Positions 1-9,766 of a DNA stretch of 64,000 nucleotides are shown here, in pieces. Location: contig NZ_JAAXMS010000007.1 of the NCBI RefSeq assembly GCF_012290005.1, positions 167,991 through 231,990 on the forward strand. The letters are read 5' to 3'. Source of the stretch: Crateriforma spongiae. Lineage in GTDB: Bacteria; Planctomycetota; Planctomycetia; Pirellulales; Pirellulaceae. Both the position numbers and the translations under genes were made by a program. How positions within the stretch are numbered: position 1 is the stretch's first letter; every line of letters starts with the position of its first letter. The notes beneath the pieces are model-generated. The model ran no database searches. It saw only the letters and a program-made list of their open reading frames with translations, and had not been told where the DNA came from.

Positions 1-192
1 GCATCGGCTGATTCGGTTGATGCGTCGCAGGCCGTCCAGCGCCTGATAATGAAGTTGGTCATCCAGCCGTGGGTCGTCCATCAATTCCGGCAACAGACAA
101 CGTTCTTGCAGGCGATGACCTGCTGGAAGCGTCTGCGGAAAGTCCTCGATGGCAAATCCAGAACGGTCGATCAATTGGGTTTCATGTTCCAT
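1..192 (-). CDS. Class I SAM-dependent methyltransferase-like protein, N-terminal fragment (cut by window edge)
   Basis: An open frame starts with ATG at 192 on the minus strand and runs off the left edge after 64 codons without a stop. The visible protein begins MEHETQLIDRSGFAIEDFP and later has the segment LMDDPRLDDQLHYQALDGL. That segment resembles, from memory, the lead-in of a planctomycete class I SAM-dependent methyltransferase family, in which an 'LMDDP..D...H..AL.GL.RIN' stretch precedes the SAM-binding domain. The SAM-binding motifs themselves would lie outside the window, so the function is an inference from the N-terminus alone. The open frame and acidic, non-repetitive composition support a real gene. 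Its promoter should lie in 193-612. Confidence 0.6.
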   Translation of the reverse strand, partial: MEHETQLIDRSGFAIEDFPQTLPAGHRLQERCLLPELMDDPRLDDQLHYQALDGLRRINRISRC

Positions 193-612
193 AAAAAGGC
201 CAAGTGGAATTCGGGCGCTACGATCGCGGACGATCTTCGGTCGGAATAGATTGGGGACGCCGAAGGGCGTTCCGACCGGGCGACGCAGTGCAGCTGGCGT
301 GCCGCGGACCGACGCGCACACTGTAGGGATACGACTACCGCACGCTGATCAGTGTCGCGGATCAGATGGTGTCGACTTTTGTTTAGTGTCGACGACATCC
401 TCGACGTGCCTTTTGTCGCACCCGCTGTCGGTCAGCATGAAGCCGGTGAAACGACGGTTACATTCAGGGATAGGCGGAAATTTTGAGTCGAAGAGCCGCC
501 GCGTCCTGAAATGCACGGTCGCCGAATTACAGTGAGACCAAGCGGGATGACGGTGCCCTGTATTCCCGCCAAACCCACCCACCAATCCTTCCCCCACAAT
601 CCCGCCGATACG
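193..612. other. Intergenic region between divergent genes, with a GTGTCGAC direct repeat
   Basis: This 420-bp stretch separates the minus-strand methyltransferase-like gene from the plus-strand coiled-coil protein. Open frames in it look like chance frames. The only structure I see is a pair of GTGTCGAC direct repeats at 369-376 and 386-393, starts 17 bp apart, each containing the palindrome GTCGAC. They could be operator half-sites, but nothing else supports this. No RNA gene is recognisable. Confidence 0.5.
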
Positions 613-1320
613 ATGAACACCTTGATTGCATCATCAATCACAGCTGCCGCGCTGATCGTTTCCTGTTCGACTTCCGCTTACGGTGAAAACCTGCTGTCGT
701 CACCGTGTGGCTGTGCGGTCGAACCCGTATGTGCCCCTGCCACCATTGCGATTCCATCGACCGCTTGCGGCGACGTTGTTTCTGTCAGCGATATGGGAAC
801 CTTGGATCACCCGAGTCAGCTGAACATTTTATTGACCGAAGAATTGGTCGCCCTACGGCAACAGGTGGAAGAATTGACGGCATCGGGCGAGCAAACCGCC
901 AAGGCGTTGAGCGAAGCAAAGCAGACGATTGCCGAGATGCAAAAACAAACGGATCAGCTGAAGCAGCAGCTTGCGAAGGAAAAGAAACGTTCGCAGCAAG
1001 CGGAAGATCAGTTAGCGGCCTCCAAAAAGGTGGCTGCGGAGGCGATGGCACAGGCAATCCAAGCACGTGATGAAGCTCAAAAACAAATCCGCCAGCTCAC
1101 TCGTCAGAATGGCAATTTGAAAAAGAATTTGAACCAGACCAAATCGGCGCTCCAAACCGCGAACCAGACGTTGAAGGAAGAACGCGAAAAAGAGATTCCC
1201 GAAAAGAAGGAAAAGGGAATCGAAACCTCACCGGCCAGCATCCGAGACGAACAGGCCGGCAATGGTGACGAGGCAACCGGTGACGAGGCAACCGGTGACG
1301 ACGCACCGCTGGAAGGCTAG
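613..1320 (+). CDS. Secreted coiled-coil protein of unknown function
   Basis: The chosen start gives a 235-aa protein beginning MNTLIASSITAAALIVSC, a typical Sec signal peptide with likely cleavage near residue 25 (SAYG-EN). An in-frame start at 511 would add 34 residues in front of the signal and is not preferred. After a short cysteine-containing segment (residues about 37-55), residues about 75-205 are Glu/Lys/Gln/Ala-rich with heptad-like spacing, which indicates a long alpha-helical coiled coil. The C-terminus carries a near-perfect repeat, TGDEATGDEATGDD, encoded by 15-bp tandem DNA repeats. No catalytic motif is visible. It could be a periplasmic structural or scaffolding protein. It converges on the hydrolase gene at 1421-2482. 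Confidence 0.75.
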   Translation: MNTLIASSITAAALIVSCSTSAYGENLLSSPCGCAVEPVCAPATIAIPSTACGDVVSVSDMGTLDHPSQLNILLTEELVALRQQVEELTASGEQTAKALSEAKQTIAEMQKQTDQLKQQLAKEKKRSQQAEDQLAASKKVAAEAMAQAIQARDEAQKQIRQLTRQNGNLKKNLNQTKSALQTANQTLKEEREKEIPEKKEKGIETSPASIRDEQAGNGDEATGDEATGDDAPLEG

Positions 1321-1420
1321 TCGTATCGACGGGCGAGTTACGCGGATCGTTCGATCCTGGCTTTGCCTGGCTTTCATTCGTATCGACGCGCCGCTGGGTA
1401 TCGCCAGCGGCAGGTCGAAC

Positions 1421-2482
1421 TTAGAAAGGCGGTTGGTCGACGACCTGGAAATTTGATTCGACGCTGCCTGAAAGGTGGATGTCGTTGGGGTCCAGCGTTT
1501 TTGTTTCGCCGCCTTCACGAAGATCAAACGCGTTTAGGTCGATCCAGATGACATTGGGGCTGGTGGTCAGTTCAAAGAAATAGCGTCGGGCCGCCAGATC
1601 TGCGACGGTGCGATATTCCGTGTCATAGATCGTTCCCGGCGTCTTGTAAGGTGCATTGAACGGCACCGAAGCGTTGCGTGCGATCGACAGGACCGAAGCG
1701 ATTGCTTCGCGTTCGCTGCGTGGTTTGCGAAGCGATTCCAGGAAATAGTTCGCGCGCACGAACCGGGCGATGGGGTTCACGTTGCCCGGCAACGGTGTTT
1801 CGCGGGTCGCATCGCTAAAGTCCCACTTGGCCAGTTCTTTGAGCTGTTGGTCGTATGGCGGGTCGTTGGTCATCACACGGTGTTGGGATCCGTGGTAGAT
1901 CTTGGCTTTTCCGCCGACGTATTCGACGATGGCCGAATCGCCCGATGAATCTTCGATGGCCAGATGCAGCGTGGATTTGAAACCGCCGTGTTCGACCATC
2001 ACCGGCTGGATCCCCTCCATCAAGTCGATCGCTTCGTTGACCGACGCGGCATTATCAAGCAGGTACTGGCCCCATAATCCGGCCTGGACGCGGTCCTTGG
2101 TGTCGTCTGGGGCACCGTAATCGGTGGCGGTCAAGAACAACAGGTGCATGCCCAGCCCCCTTTCATTCAATCCGTCAAAGGCGCCCAAGTCGTAACCCGA
2201 AACGACCACAGATCCATACCGAGATTTCCAGCGTGCGGGTCGATCATGGATCAGCCGCACCGGTCCCAACATGCCCCCGTCACGCTGGATGCCCCTTGGA
2301 AAGACCCACAGTTTGGGTTGGGTGGATTCGGCCCAGTCCATCGTGCGGCCGACGATTGCCGCCGAGTCGCTGGAGTTCCAAAGGATGCGAGTACAGGCCG
2401 AAACCGTCGGCACCACCAAAACCGTGAATGCGAAAACAGCGGTGACCAACACGGGCAGGGTAAGTTCCGAGTGCCATTTCAT
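1421..2482 (-). CDS. Linear amide C-N hydrolase, choloylglycine hydrolase/penicillin V acylase family
   Basis: This 353-aa Ntn-hydrolase is predicted to cleave linear amides such as N-acyl amino acids, bile-salt amides or acyl-homoserine lactones; the substrate cannot be read from the sequence. The start at 2482 gives a hydrophobic leader (residues 8-29) ending VSA, followed directly by Cys30. Removal of the leader would expose Cys as the N-terminal nucleophile, as in this family. CTRILW and GRTMDW (Asp49) fit the conserved active-site surroundings. A longer in-frame start at 2701 would put 73 basic residues before the signal and is unlikely. The enzyme is predicted to act in the periplasm. 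It is divergent from the DUF1579 gene, with an inverted repeat between them. Confidence 0.85.
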   Translation of the reverse strand: MKWHSELTLPVLVTAVFAFTVLVVPTVSACTRILWNSSDSAAIVGRTMDWAESTQPKLWVFPRGIQRDGGMLGPVRLIHDRPARWKSRYGSVVVSGYDLGAFDGLNERGLGMHLLFLTATDYGAPDDTKDRVQAGLWGQYLLDNAASVNEAIDLMEGIQPVMVEHGGFKSTLHLAIEDSSGDSAIVEYVGGKAKIYHGSQHRVMTNDPPYDQQLKELAKWDFSDATRETPLPGNVNPIARFVRANYFLESLRKPRSEREAIASVLSIARNASVPFNAPYKTPGTIYDTEYRTVADLAARRYFFELTTSPNVIWIDLNAFDLREGGETKTLDPNDIHLSGSVESNFQVVDQPPF

Positions 2483-2630
2483 GGTTAGGCAGCTTTTTTT
2501 GAGAGAATAGGCCAGGCTTTGAAGCCCAAGCGTCGAAATCGGTGTGTCTTGGATCGCGGGCGTTTGTGATTGTGCGCGGTGCCCTGCCCCAGTGGACGAT
2601 GCACCCGTGGTCGATCGACTTTTGTGGGGA

Positions 2631-2652
2631 ATCCTGAATCGGCGTTCAGGAT
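2631..2652. repeat. 8-bp inverted repeat in a divergent promoter region
   Basis: ATCCTGAA at 2631-2638 and its exact reverse complement TTCAGGAT at 2645-2652 flank a 6-nt loop. The element lies between the divergent amide hydrolase gene (start 2482) and the DUF1579 gene (start 2746), about 95 bp before the latter. It could be an operator or a small hairpin. No T-tract follows, so a terminator role is unlikely. Confidence 0.5.
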
Positions 2653-2745
2653 GATGCATGATGCGGATCTGGGACCAGAACTGGTCAGGCTTGCACATCA
2701 AATTCGGGGGGACGTGCCAGGTCAGATTGCAGGTCGGCCGGTCAA

Positions 2746-3285
2746 ATGCACGATAAGATGCCAGTCCCCAGCGGTATCAGCATCAATCCAACGGAGCCCC
2801 AGATTGTGGAAGCCGAAAAACTCATCGCGAATCTGTGCGGCCATTGGCAAGGCGTTTGTCGCACATGGTTTGAGCCTGGGAAATTGGCCGACGAATCGGA
2901 CGTCACCGGAACGATGGCCGCGGTGATGGGCGGTCAATTTTTAAAGCACCAATACGGTGGAACGATCCAAGGTCGCCCGCGATCGGGCGAAGAAACATGG
3001 GTGTTCAACGAGATAACCCAGCGATGGCAATCGGCATGGATTGACAGTTTTCATATGAACGGCGCGATCATGTTTTCCGAAGGTCCCGCGACGGACGAAG
3101 GCTGCCAGGTTTTCGGCCACTATGACGTCGGTCCTGGCACGCCGCCGTGGGGATGGAAAACGTTGTTGTCACTGCGCGATCCACAACAATTGGTCATCAC
3201 GGCTTTCAATGTCAGCCCCGAAGGCGACGAGGCCCTGGCGGTCGAAACGAACTACCGACGAGTCGCCGAAGTGGGGAATGAATGA
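2746..3285 (+). CDS. DUF1579 family protein
   Basis: This 179-aa cytoplasmic protein has the hallmarks of the DUF1579 family: an early L.G.W.G segment (residues about 28-33), a GGQFL segment (about 65-69), and a W..AW.DSFHM stretch followed by G......G.YD. No signal peptide is present. The family probably adopts a lipocalin-like beta-barrel, and its biochemical role is unknown. Its stop overlaps the start of the next gene by 4 bp, so the two are very likely co-transcribed and translationally coupled. Confidence 0.8.
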   Translation: MHDKMPVPSGISINPTEPQIVEAEKLIANLCGHWQGVCRTWFEPGKLADESDVTGTMAAVMGGQFLKHQYGGTIQGRPRSGEETWVFNEITQRWQSAWIDSFHMNGAIMFSEGPATDEGCQVFGHYDVGPGTPPWGWKTLLSLRDPQQLVITAFNVSPEGDEALAVETNYRRVAEVGNE

Positions 3286-3914
3286 TGCGTGATGTGATTG
3301 AATCGTTATACGATTACCTGATCGACAATTGGCCGGAATTGCTGTGGATTGTCGTTGCCGCGTATGCGGCTTCGTACCTGGCCGGTCGTCGGGCACGCAC
3401 CCGCTGGCGTCGCCGCGAATTTTTGGACCGGCTGAACGTGTCACTGACGTCGATCGAAAAGGGCGTTTTAAAGATTCGGACGATCCTGGAAATGGACTGT
3501 ACCGAAATCTTGCTGAACCCATCGGCGTCGAAAGCCTTGGGCGAACTGGCGTCAAAGACCACGTTGGATGATCCGGTGATTCCAATCCCCAAGGCGGATG
3601 CCTGGTACTACTTGAATGCCGTGCTGAACGAGGTCAGCGAACGATTTGCACTGGGACACCTGCGGCGTGATGCGTCCATGGACGTCCGCACCGAGATCTA
3701 TTTGATGTGTCTAACGCACGAACAAGCCGGTCAGGTGCGGACACGAAAGATCCGGGCAATGATGGTTCGCAAATCCTTGTTACTGAATTTGCCGGCGGAG
3801 ACACCATCGTTTGAACGGCCCACGCATTCGACACGCTGGGAAACGTTGCAAAAGATGGCGGAAAAGTATCGGAGCCGGCCGGATCAATTCGTGGAGATGG
3901 AAATCAGTCTTTGA
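3282..3914 (+). CDS. Conserved membrane-anchored protein of unknown function
   Basis: The 210-aa product has one predicted N-terminal membrane segment (about residues 19-36, LLWIVVAAYAASYLAGR) followed by a basic RRARTRWRRR stretch, which suggests an N-out, C-in anchor with a cytoplasmic helical domain of about 170 residues. I do not recognise the domain. The start overlaps the DUF1579 stop by 4 bp; a second ATG follows immediately at 3285. The gene ends only 18 bp from the convergent SulP gene and has no obvious terminator. Operon context with DUF1579 is the only functional hint. Confidence 0.75.
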   Translation: MMRDVIESLYDYLIDNWPELLWIVVAAYAASYLAGRRARTRWRRREFLDRLNVSLTSIEKGVLKIRTILEMDCTEILLNPSASKALGELASKTTLDDPVIPIPKADAWYYLNAVLNEVSERFALGHLRRDASMDVRTEIYLMCLTHEQAGQVRTRKIRAMMVRKSLLLNLPAETPSFERPTHSTRWETLQKMAEKYRSRPDQFVEMEISL

Positions 3915-3932
3915 TCGCGTAGGGACGCCGCA

Positions 3933-5657
3933 CTAGGCCATCGAACGCGGGTGTGCGGCATCCTTGGCGGCGTCGACCAAATCGCCAACTTCCATGGATT
4001 CGTTCGGACGCGTGACCAGACGATCGGTGGCGACGTGGTACTGCGGGTCTTCGGAAAGATTGATTTCCACCAAGTCGCCGGCACGATCCAGCAACTGGCG
4101 ACATTCCAGGCTTAGGTGCGTCAGGTGCAAGCGTTTGTTGGCGGTTTCGTAGCGTTCGGCCAGTGAATTGATCGCCTCCAAACCAGATTGGTCGTAAACA
4201 CGCGTGTAATAGAAATCAACCACGACGTCATCGGGATCATTTTCGACGTCGAACAATTCCTTGAACGACGCGACCGATGCGAAAAACAGTGGCCCGTGCA
4301 GTTGATAGATCTTGCTGCCGTGTTCGTTCAGCTTGACGTCCGCCCCCATGTGCGTGGCGTGTTTCCAAGCAAAGACCAGTGCAGATACGATCACGCCCAA
4401 GATGACTGCGGTTGCCAGGTCGTGCATGAAAACGGTGTACGCCGTGACCAGGACCATGACAAACATGTCACTGGCAGGCATGCGGTGGAACATCCGCAGG
4501 GATGCCCATTCAAAGGTTCCGATCACGACCATGAACATCACGCCGACCAGGGCGGCCATCGGAATTTGTTCGATCCAAGGGGACAGGAACAAGACGAAGG
4601 CCAAAAGACAGACCGCTGCGGTGATTCCCGACAAGCGTCCGCGCCCGCCGGAGTTCACGTTGATCAACGATTGACCGATCATCGCACAACCACCCATGCC
4701 GCCGAAGAAGCCGCAGGTAAGGTTGGCAACACCCTGGCCGATGCATTCCCGGTCGCCACGTCCCCGTGTGTTGGTGATTTCGTCGATCAGCGACAGCGTC
4801 ATCAACGATTCAATCAGCCCGACGCCGCAAAGCACGACGGCAAAGGGAAGGATGATTTTGAAGGTTTCCCAGGTCAGCGGTGCGATCGCGTACTCCAAGA
4901 AGAACGGCATCGGCAATCCACCACGCATGCTGGCCGGTTCTCCCGGCGGGACGCCTTCGGCGATGGCCGCTGCGGTGGCGTTATTGGCCAGCAAGTCACC
5001 GACGGTTAGCACCGTTCGACTGGTTGCATCGTCGGCGGTCGGGACCGTTCCAAAGCCGGACGTCTGGTTGATCGCGACGGAGATGCCCGTGACGACCAAG
5101 ATGGCGGCCAGCGAAGCCGGGACCGCTCGGGTCATCTTGGGCAACAGCCAAATGATGGCCATCGTCAATCCGACCAACCCCAGCATCCAACCGAGGGCAG
5201 CACCCGACAGAAAGACCATTTCACCGTCGGGCGAAAGTGTTTTAAAGCTGCTGATCTGGGCCAAACCAATCACGATCGCCAAACCGTTGACGAAACCTAG
5301 CATGACCGGGTGTGGGACCATGCGGATGAACTTGCCCAGACGTGCCAGGCCGATCGCGACCTGGAACACCCCGCACAAGATCACGGTCGGGAACAGGTAT
5401 TCAATTCCGTGATCTGCGACCAGGGACACGACGACCACCGCCATCGCACCGGTGGCACCGGAAATCATGCCGGGACGTCCGCCCAACACCGCAGTGATCA
5501 GCCCCAGGAAAAAAGCCGAATACAACCCGATCAGCGGTGAAACGCCGGCCACAAACGCGAACGCGATCGCTTCGGGGACCAATGCCAGGGCGACCGTCAG
5601 GCCGGACAGCACGTCGTTTTTGATCGAGCCGTCCTGCGAGCGAAAGTAGTTCAGCAT
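3933..5657 (-). CDS. SulP/SLC26-family inorganic anion transporter with STAS domain
   Basis: A 574-aa transporter predicted to carry sulfate, bicarbonate or another anion across the inner membrane. The start at 5657 ([11 protein letters not shown]) leads straight into the first transmembrane block, with [18 protein letters not shown] matching the SulP signature near residues 18-36. Many hydrophobic segments follow to about residue 430. The C-terminal 130 residues form a soluble STAS domain ([11 protein letters not shown], then YDQSGLEAI at the phosphorylatable-Ser loop of anti-sigma antagonists). The in-frame upstream extension to 5954 is low-complexity and proline/arginine-rich, so it is not included. 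The gene stands alone, convergent with its left neighbour. Confidence 0.92.
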   Translation of the reverse strand: MLNYFRSQDGSIKNDVLSGLTVALALVPEAIAFAFVAGVSPLIGLYSAFFLGLITAVLGGRPGMISGATGAMAVVVVSLVADHGIEYLFPTVILCGVFQVAIGLARLGKFIRMVPHPVMLGFVNGLAIVIGLAQISSFKTLSPDGEMVFLSGAALGWMLGLVGLTMAIIWLLPKMTRAVPASLAAILVVTGISVAINQTSGFGTVPTADDATSRTVLTVGDLLANNATAAAIAEGVPPGEPASMRGGLPMPFFLEYAIAPLTWETFKIILPFAVVLCGVGLIESLMTLSLIDEITNTRGRGDRECIGQGVANLTCGFFGGMGGCAMIGQSLINVNSGGRGRLSGITAAVCLLAFVLFLSPWIEQIPMAALVGVMFMVVIGTFEWASLRMFHRMPASDMFVMVLVTAYTVFMHDLATAVILGVIVSALVFAWKHATHMGADVKLNEHGSKIYQLHGPLFFASVASFKELFDVENDPDDVVVDFYYTRVYDQSGLEAINSLAERYETANKRLHLTHLSLECRQLLDRAGDLVEINLSEDPQYHVATDRLVTRPNESMEVGDLVDAAKDAAHPRSMA

Positions 5658-6325
5658 GTATTCGTTCGTCTCAGAAATTTCGATTTCGAAATCACGCGGA
5701 TCGGTTCGCCGATCGGGGGCCGGCCCGCCGGGCCGCCCGCCATGTGATCGCGAACGAGATTCCACGCATGGGTGAAGTTCGGCTTGACTGAAGCGAGCGA
5801 CCGCAGAGTCGCCCGGCACAGCCCCGTTGTTCCGGCAAAGCGGAGCACACGGAATTGCCGTGATATTTGTCGTCGCTGGTGGGGATCGACCGCCGGCGGT
5901 CAGCCGGGCATCTCGGGTGCAACCCTCGGTTCGCAAGGGCCGTTTTGATCGCATGGGTCGGTGGCGCGACGGCGCGGTGAGTCGAGAACTATACTTCGCC
6001 CCTAGCGCCGGTCAACGCGGATCGGACCCGGGGCCAAGCCTTTGCCACGCTGGACCAGCGGTTCGGAACGGCCGATCGATCGAATGTCCTGATGCAGCGG
6101 GTGGTCCCGCCCCATTGCGGTCGTCTGACGTGGGGATCTTTCACGCCACGAGTGACCCCGTCGGTGATGGAAAAGTTTGCGAAATTTTGTGACAGAAACC
6201 GAAACCCTCTACGATGAGGACACGGCGGCGCCGGAACTTGGCACACCCCAAGGGGTTTCACTGGCACCACGGACCGCGGCGTGCGGTCGATTCGGTTTTG
6301 ATGTTGGGGCGGGAGACAAACGCGG
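5658..6325. other. Long intergenic region between SulP transporter and dioxygenase genes
   Basis: This 668-bp divergent intergenic region is the longest in the window. Open frames across it have biased, arginine/proline-rich compositions and no family resemblance, so I treat them as shadows. A very GC-rich patch with a short GGCCC-GCC-GGGCC inverted repeat sits near 5716-5740. An A/T-richer patch around 6165-6195 could hold the dioxygenase promoter. I see no tRNA, riboswitch or recognisable small RNA. Confidence 0.5.
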
Positions 6326-7048
6326 ATGGGACATACAAATTTGTTCAGCCGGCGGGCTGCGTTGCGGGTTTTACCGGCCGGGATTCCCGCGTTGTGGACG
6401 CCGGGGGTGATGGCGGAACAACTGGAAATCACGCCTCGACTGACCGAAGGGCCGTTCTATCCGGACAAGCTGCCGCTGGACACCGACAACGACCTGCTGG
6501 TGATCAACGATTCGATCGATCCCGCGGTTGGTCAAGTCACGCATTTGACCGGCAAGGTTTTGCGCCGCAGCGGCGAACCAGTCCGAAACGCGTTTGTGGA
6601 AATCTGGCAAGTCGATGCCAATGGCGTTTATCTGCACTCTGGTAGCAACGGGGCCAAGGGACGCGACACGAATTTTCAAGGCTATGGTCGATTCCTGACG
6701 GACGTGAACGGACGCTATTACTTTCGCACGATCAAGCCGACGACTTATCCCGGCCGTACGCCCCACATCCACTTTGCGGTCAGCATGAATGGTCGTCGGG
6801 TGATGACGTCCCAGATCCTGATCGAAGGGCATCCGCAAAACGAACGGGATGGTGTCTTCCGAACCATTCGTGATTCCGAAAGACGCAAGCTGGTGACCGC
6901 CAAGTTCAATCCGATCGCCGATTCGAAACTGAACGAGTTGCAGGCAAGGTTCAACATCGTCTTGGGGGAAACACCTCAAGAAGACGATCAGGGCGTGATG
7001 CGTGGTGGCATCGGTCCAAGCGATCGTGCGTCGAATCGGCGTGGTTGA
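6326..7048 (+). CDS. Intradiol ring-cleavage dioxygenase, protocatechuate 3,4-dioxygenase beta-like
   Basis: A 240-aa non-haem Fe(III) dioxygenase that would cleave a catechol or protocatechuate ring between the two hydroxyls. The N-terminus has SRRAALR followed by a hydrophobic stretch, a weak Tat-like signal, so export is possible. The family fold is visible from TEGPFYPD through GKVLRRSGEPVRNAFVEIWQVDANGVY. Likely iron ligands are the Tyr in GVYLH, the Tyr in QGYGRF, and the two His of TPHIHF. No other aromatic-degradation genes are nearby, so it looks like a stand-alone enzyme; such orphan secreted intradiol dioxygenases are not rare in environmental bacteria. Confidence 0.9.
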   Translation: MGHTNLFSRRAALRVLPAGIPALWTPGVMAEQLEITPRLTEGPFYPDKLPLDTDNDLLVINDSIDPAVGQVTHLTGKVLRRSGEPVRNAFVEIWQVDANGVYLHSGSNGAKGRDTNFQGYGRFLTDVNGRYYFRTIKPTTYPGRTPHIHFAVSMNGRRVMTSQILIEGHPQNERDGVFRTIRDSERRKLVTAKFNPIADSKLNELQARFNIVLGETPQEDDQGVMRGGIGPSDRASNRRG

Positions 7049-7126
7049 TTCGCCGGCGACCTGTGAGTGTGTTATGGATCGAGTTTGGCATTCGATCCGC
7101 GATGGGCTGATCGGGCGATGGCCTGA

Positions 7127-7654
7127 TTAGGAAGCCTGCACATGTCCCGCTTCGACCAGCCATGCCACAACCGCGTCGGCCACTTGTGCGACGGTCACGT
7201 CGTCAGTGCATACTTCGAAGTCACTGACGCTTTGGTATCGCGGGTGACGCCGCTGAAGGACGTCGGCGATTTCATCGACGAAGCTGTGTGAACCCGTCAG
7301 TGATGGCCGCTGGGTGTCACCGCCGATCCGCCGAGCGATGGTTGGAACGGAGGCGGTCAGCCAGATCACCGGTCCGGCTTGCTTAAGGCGGGCGAGATTG
7401 GCATCTCGTTCGATCACCCCACCGCCACAGTCAATGACCAGTCCATCTTGGCCGGTGAAACGCTGGACGACCGATTCTTCCAGGTCACGAAAGGCGGTCC
7501 ATCCCTCGGCGTCGACGATCTCAGGAATCGACTTGCCGGCTGTTCGAACGACGGCGTCGTCCAAACTAATTTTCCGCAAGTTCAGTCGACGTGCGATGCG
7601 GTTCGCGACGGCACTTTTTCCCGTTCCCCGGTATCCGACCAATACCACGTTCAC
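7127..7654 (-). CDS. aroK: Shikimate kinase
   Basis: A 175-aa kinase that phosphorylates shikimate at the 3-hydroxyl in aromatic amino-acid biosynthesis. The P-loop is GYRGTGKS (residues 7-14), with LDD (Asp32/33) for shikimate/Mg2+, the RDLEE segment, GGG near residue 78 and a lid with RPSL. The GTG at 7654 is preferred because it overlaps the aroE stop by 4 bp (GTGA) and starts directly at the first beta-strand. The longer ATG frame from 7711 would overlap aroE by 60 bp. It is the last gene of the gpgS-ppk2-ispG-aroE-aroK run. Confidence 0.93.
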   Translation of the reverse strand: MNVVLVGYRGTGKSAVANRIARRLNLRKISLDDAVVRTAGKSIPEIVDAEGWTAFRDLEESVVQRFTGQDGLVIDCGGGVIERDANLARLKQAGPVIWLTASVPTIARRIGGDTQRPSLTGSHSFVDEIADVLQRRHPRYQSVSDFEVCTDDVTVAQVADAVVAWLVEAGHVQAS

Positions 7655-8508
7655 AGTCGTGACTCCACGACGCGCCGCATGACGTCCCGAGGTGCCGGTT
7701 TGCCGGTCCACAGTTCGAACTGGACATAAGCCTGACCCAAGAACATTTCCAACCCTTCGATCGTGCGTCCGCCGGCCGCCATGGTATCGGCCAACAGCTT
7801 GGTCCGACGTGGGTTGTAGACGGCGTCAAAGACGGCCAAGTCGCGACGCAACCATGCGGCCGGGATTAGCGTGGCGTCTTCGTTGGGATGCATTCCGACC
7901 GGTGAACAGTGGATGATGATGTCCGCCGCATCGACTTCGGGTTTCAATGCTTCGGCGTTCAACCCGCATCCGACGATCGGCGTGCCGCCCTGGGACTGAA
8001 CATCGGCAACAAGGCTTTGCACCCGAGAATCCGTTTTTCCGGCGATGGCAATACGTTGCGGCGGATTTTCGCGGACCAAGGTGACGGCAATGGCTCGCGC
8101 GGCACCGCCGGAGCTCAGGATCAGTACGTTTTTGTCCTGCGGATCAGCGTCGGCGTCAATTAACGCGTTCAGGGCTCCGCGTCCGTCGCTGTTGAAACCG
8201 GTCAGCACGCCATCGTTGTTGACCACCGTGTTGATGCATCCGATGCCCTGGGCCGTTGGGTCGACGACGTCGACGTTCTCCATGGCTTCCACTTTGTGCG
8301 GAATGGTGACCGACAGTCCTCGGTACCCCATCGCACGCACGCCTCGCAGTGCTTCACCGACTTGGCCCGGCGTCACGTCGTGAGCGACGTAAACATAGGG
8401 CAGCCCCAATGCATCAAAGGCGGCATTGTGAATCGCGGGCGACATCGAATGACCGACCGGGTGCCCGAACAGGGCACAGACGATCGTGTCGGGGGTGATT
8501 TCGGGCAT
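7651..8508 (-). CDS. aroE: Shikimate dehydrogenase
   Basis: A 285-aa NADP-dependent enzyme that reduces 3-dehydroshikimate to shikimate. The substrate-binding start GHPVGHSMSPAIHN, catalytic Lys72 in TIPHK, INTV near 92-95, GFNSDGRGA with catalytic Asp108, and the nucleotide-binding LILSSGGAARAI are all present. The start at 8508 (MPEITPDT) is preferred over 8562, which would add a basic 18-residue lead. It is translationally coupled to aroK by a 4-bp overlap, so two sequential shikimate-pathway steps are made together. Confidence 0.95.
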   Translation of the reverse strand: MPEITPDTIVCALFGHPVGHSMSPAIHNAAFDALGLPYVYVAHDVTPGQVGEALRGVRAMGYRGLSVTIPHKVEAMENVDVVDPTAQGIGCINTVVNNDGVLTGFNSDGRGALNALIDADADPQDKNVLILSSGGAARAIAVTLVRENPPQRIAIAGKTDSRVQSLVADVQSQGGTPIVGCGLNAEALKPEVDAADIIIHCSPVGMHPNEDATLIPAAWLRRDLAVFDAVYNPRRTKLLADTMAAGGRTIEGLEMFLGQAYVQFELWTGKPAPRDVMRRVVESRL

Positions 8509-8614
8509 GGAATGCGGGGGGAAGCGACGAAAAAAGGACCAACGGCGGACAGTGGCGGTCACGCCGCTGTGTGGGGCGACTGCCGAGTCAAGAAACTTGA
8601 CCTGTCGATGATCT

Positions 8615-9766
8615 TCACGAGTTGGCCGAAGCGGTTTTCTGTTGAATCAGTTTGTCCAATTCCATCCGCAATTGATCCAAGATCTCGTCGTAACCGAAAG
8701 CACCCAACGGTTCGGGGCCGCGTTTCAGATTGACTTTGGCCGGACCGCACCACAGTCCCAAGTCCGCGTCGTCGGTTTCACCAGGACCGTTCACGCGGCA
8801 TCCCATCACGGCGATCGTGATGTCGTATTGCTTGGCGTATTCGGTCATGACTTTGACGTCGGCGGCCAATTCCACGAAGGCTTCGTTTTCAACGCGGCTG
8901 CAACTGGGGCAACTGATGATGTTCAGCCCACCTTCGTTGAAGTTCACCACACTGCGGACGCGTCCGGCGTAGATATCATCGATGATCGATTGTCCTGCGT
9001 CGATTTCTTCGGGTTTACGCGGGTTGGGCAACGTCAAGGAAACGCGGACGGTGTCGCCGATGCCTTTACCGATCAACTGCTCAAAAGCGATTCGAGTTTT
9101 AATGATGCCTTCCGGCGGCATCCCGGCTTCGGTCACGCCCAGATGCAGCGGCACATCGGGACGGGCTTGGGCGAAGCGGCGATTGACTTTCACCACGTGC
9201 TTCGGATCGCTGTCTTTGAGCGAAACGACATAGCGATCAAAGCCCAGTGAATCGACGAACTCGCAGTGTTCCAGCGCGCTTTGGAGCATCGGCGTGATGG
9301 AATCGGACGGGTCGTACTTTTCTTTTTTGGCCGGATCGACGCTACCGCAATTGACGCCGATTCGAATGGCACAGTCGTGCTGTGCCGCTTGGTCAATGAT
9401 GAAGCGGACTTTGTCTTGCCAGGGTTTGTCGCGTTGGTGGTGGTACAGGTGGCCGGGGTTGTATCGAATCTTGTCGACGTACGGCGCGACCTTTTCGGCC
9501 AAGCGAAAGTTTTCTTGCAAATCCACCGCCAAGTTGGCCGTGGTGCCGTCGCGGATCACGGCCAGGGCGGCCGCATCCTTGTCGCTGTCCACGGCGATGC
9601 GGACCACACCGGCGCCGCGTTTGCGGATCGCTTCGGCCTGTTCGATGGTCGCGTCGGTGTCCTGTGTCTTGGTCGCGGTCATGCTTTGGACCGCGATCGG
9701 GTTGTGATCACCGATGGTAATCGTGCCGATACGAACGGCACGTGTTGGATTTCGTTCAATGGTCAT
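8615..9766 (-). CDS. ispG: (E)-4-hydroxy-3-methylbut-2-enyl-diphosphate synthase
   Basis: A 383-aa [4Fe-4S] enzyme of the MEP isoprenoid pathway that converts MEcPP to HMBPP. The TIM-barrel start ([19 protein letters not shown]) is followed by the C-terminal cluster-binding domain with Cys286, Cys289 (CPSC) and Cys323 ([10 protein letters not shown]). The length matches the short bacterial form, without the inserted domain of plant or chlamydial IspG. The ATG overlaps the ppk2 stop by 4 bp, while aroE starts about 106 bp downstream, so an internal promoter before aroE is possible. ispE of the same pathway lies at the right edge. Confidence 0.96.
   Translation of the reverse strand: MTIERNPTRAVRIGTITIGDHNPIAVQSMTATKTQDTDATIEQAEAIRKRGAGVVRIAVDSDKDAAALAVIRDGTTANLAVDLQENFRLAEKVAPYVDKIRYNPGHLYHHQRDKPWQDKVRFIIDQAAQHDCAIRIGVNCGSVDPAKKEKYDPSDSITPMLQSALEHCEFVDSLGFDRYVVSLKDSDPKHVVKVNRRFAQARPDVPLHLGVTEAGMPPEGIIKTRIAFEQLIGKGIGDTVRVSLTLPNPRKPEEIDAGQSIIDDIYAGRVRSVVNFNEGGLNIISCPSCSRVENEAFVELAADVKVMTEYAKQYDITIAVMGCRVNGPGETDDADLGLWCGPAKVNLKRGPEPLGAFGYDEILDQLRMELDKLIQQKTASANS

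Noticed and set aside
3939-5009. Long plus-strand open frames inside the SulP gene (for example 273 aa at 4188-5009)
   Set aside because: They are antisense to a clear transporter gene and have Gln/Asp/Arg-rich compositions that mirror it; no family resemblance.
5989-6432. 147-aa minus-strand open frame upstream of the dioxygenase
   Set aside because: Arg/Pro-rich composition without any domain pattern; partly overlaps the dioxygenase start. Treated as chance.
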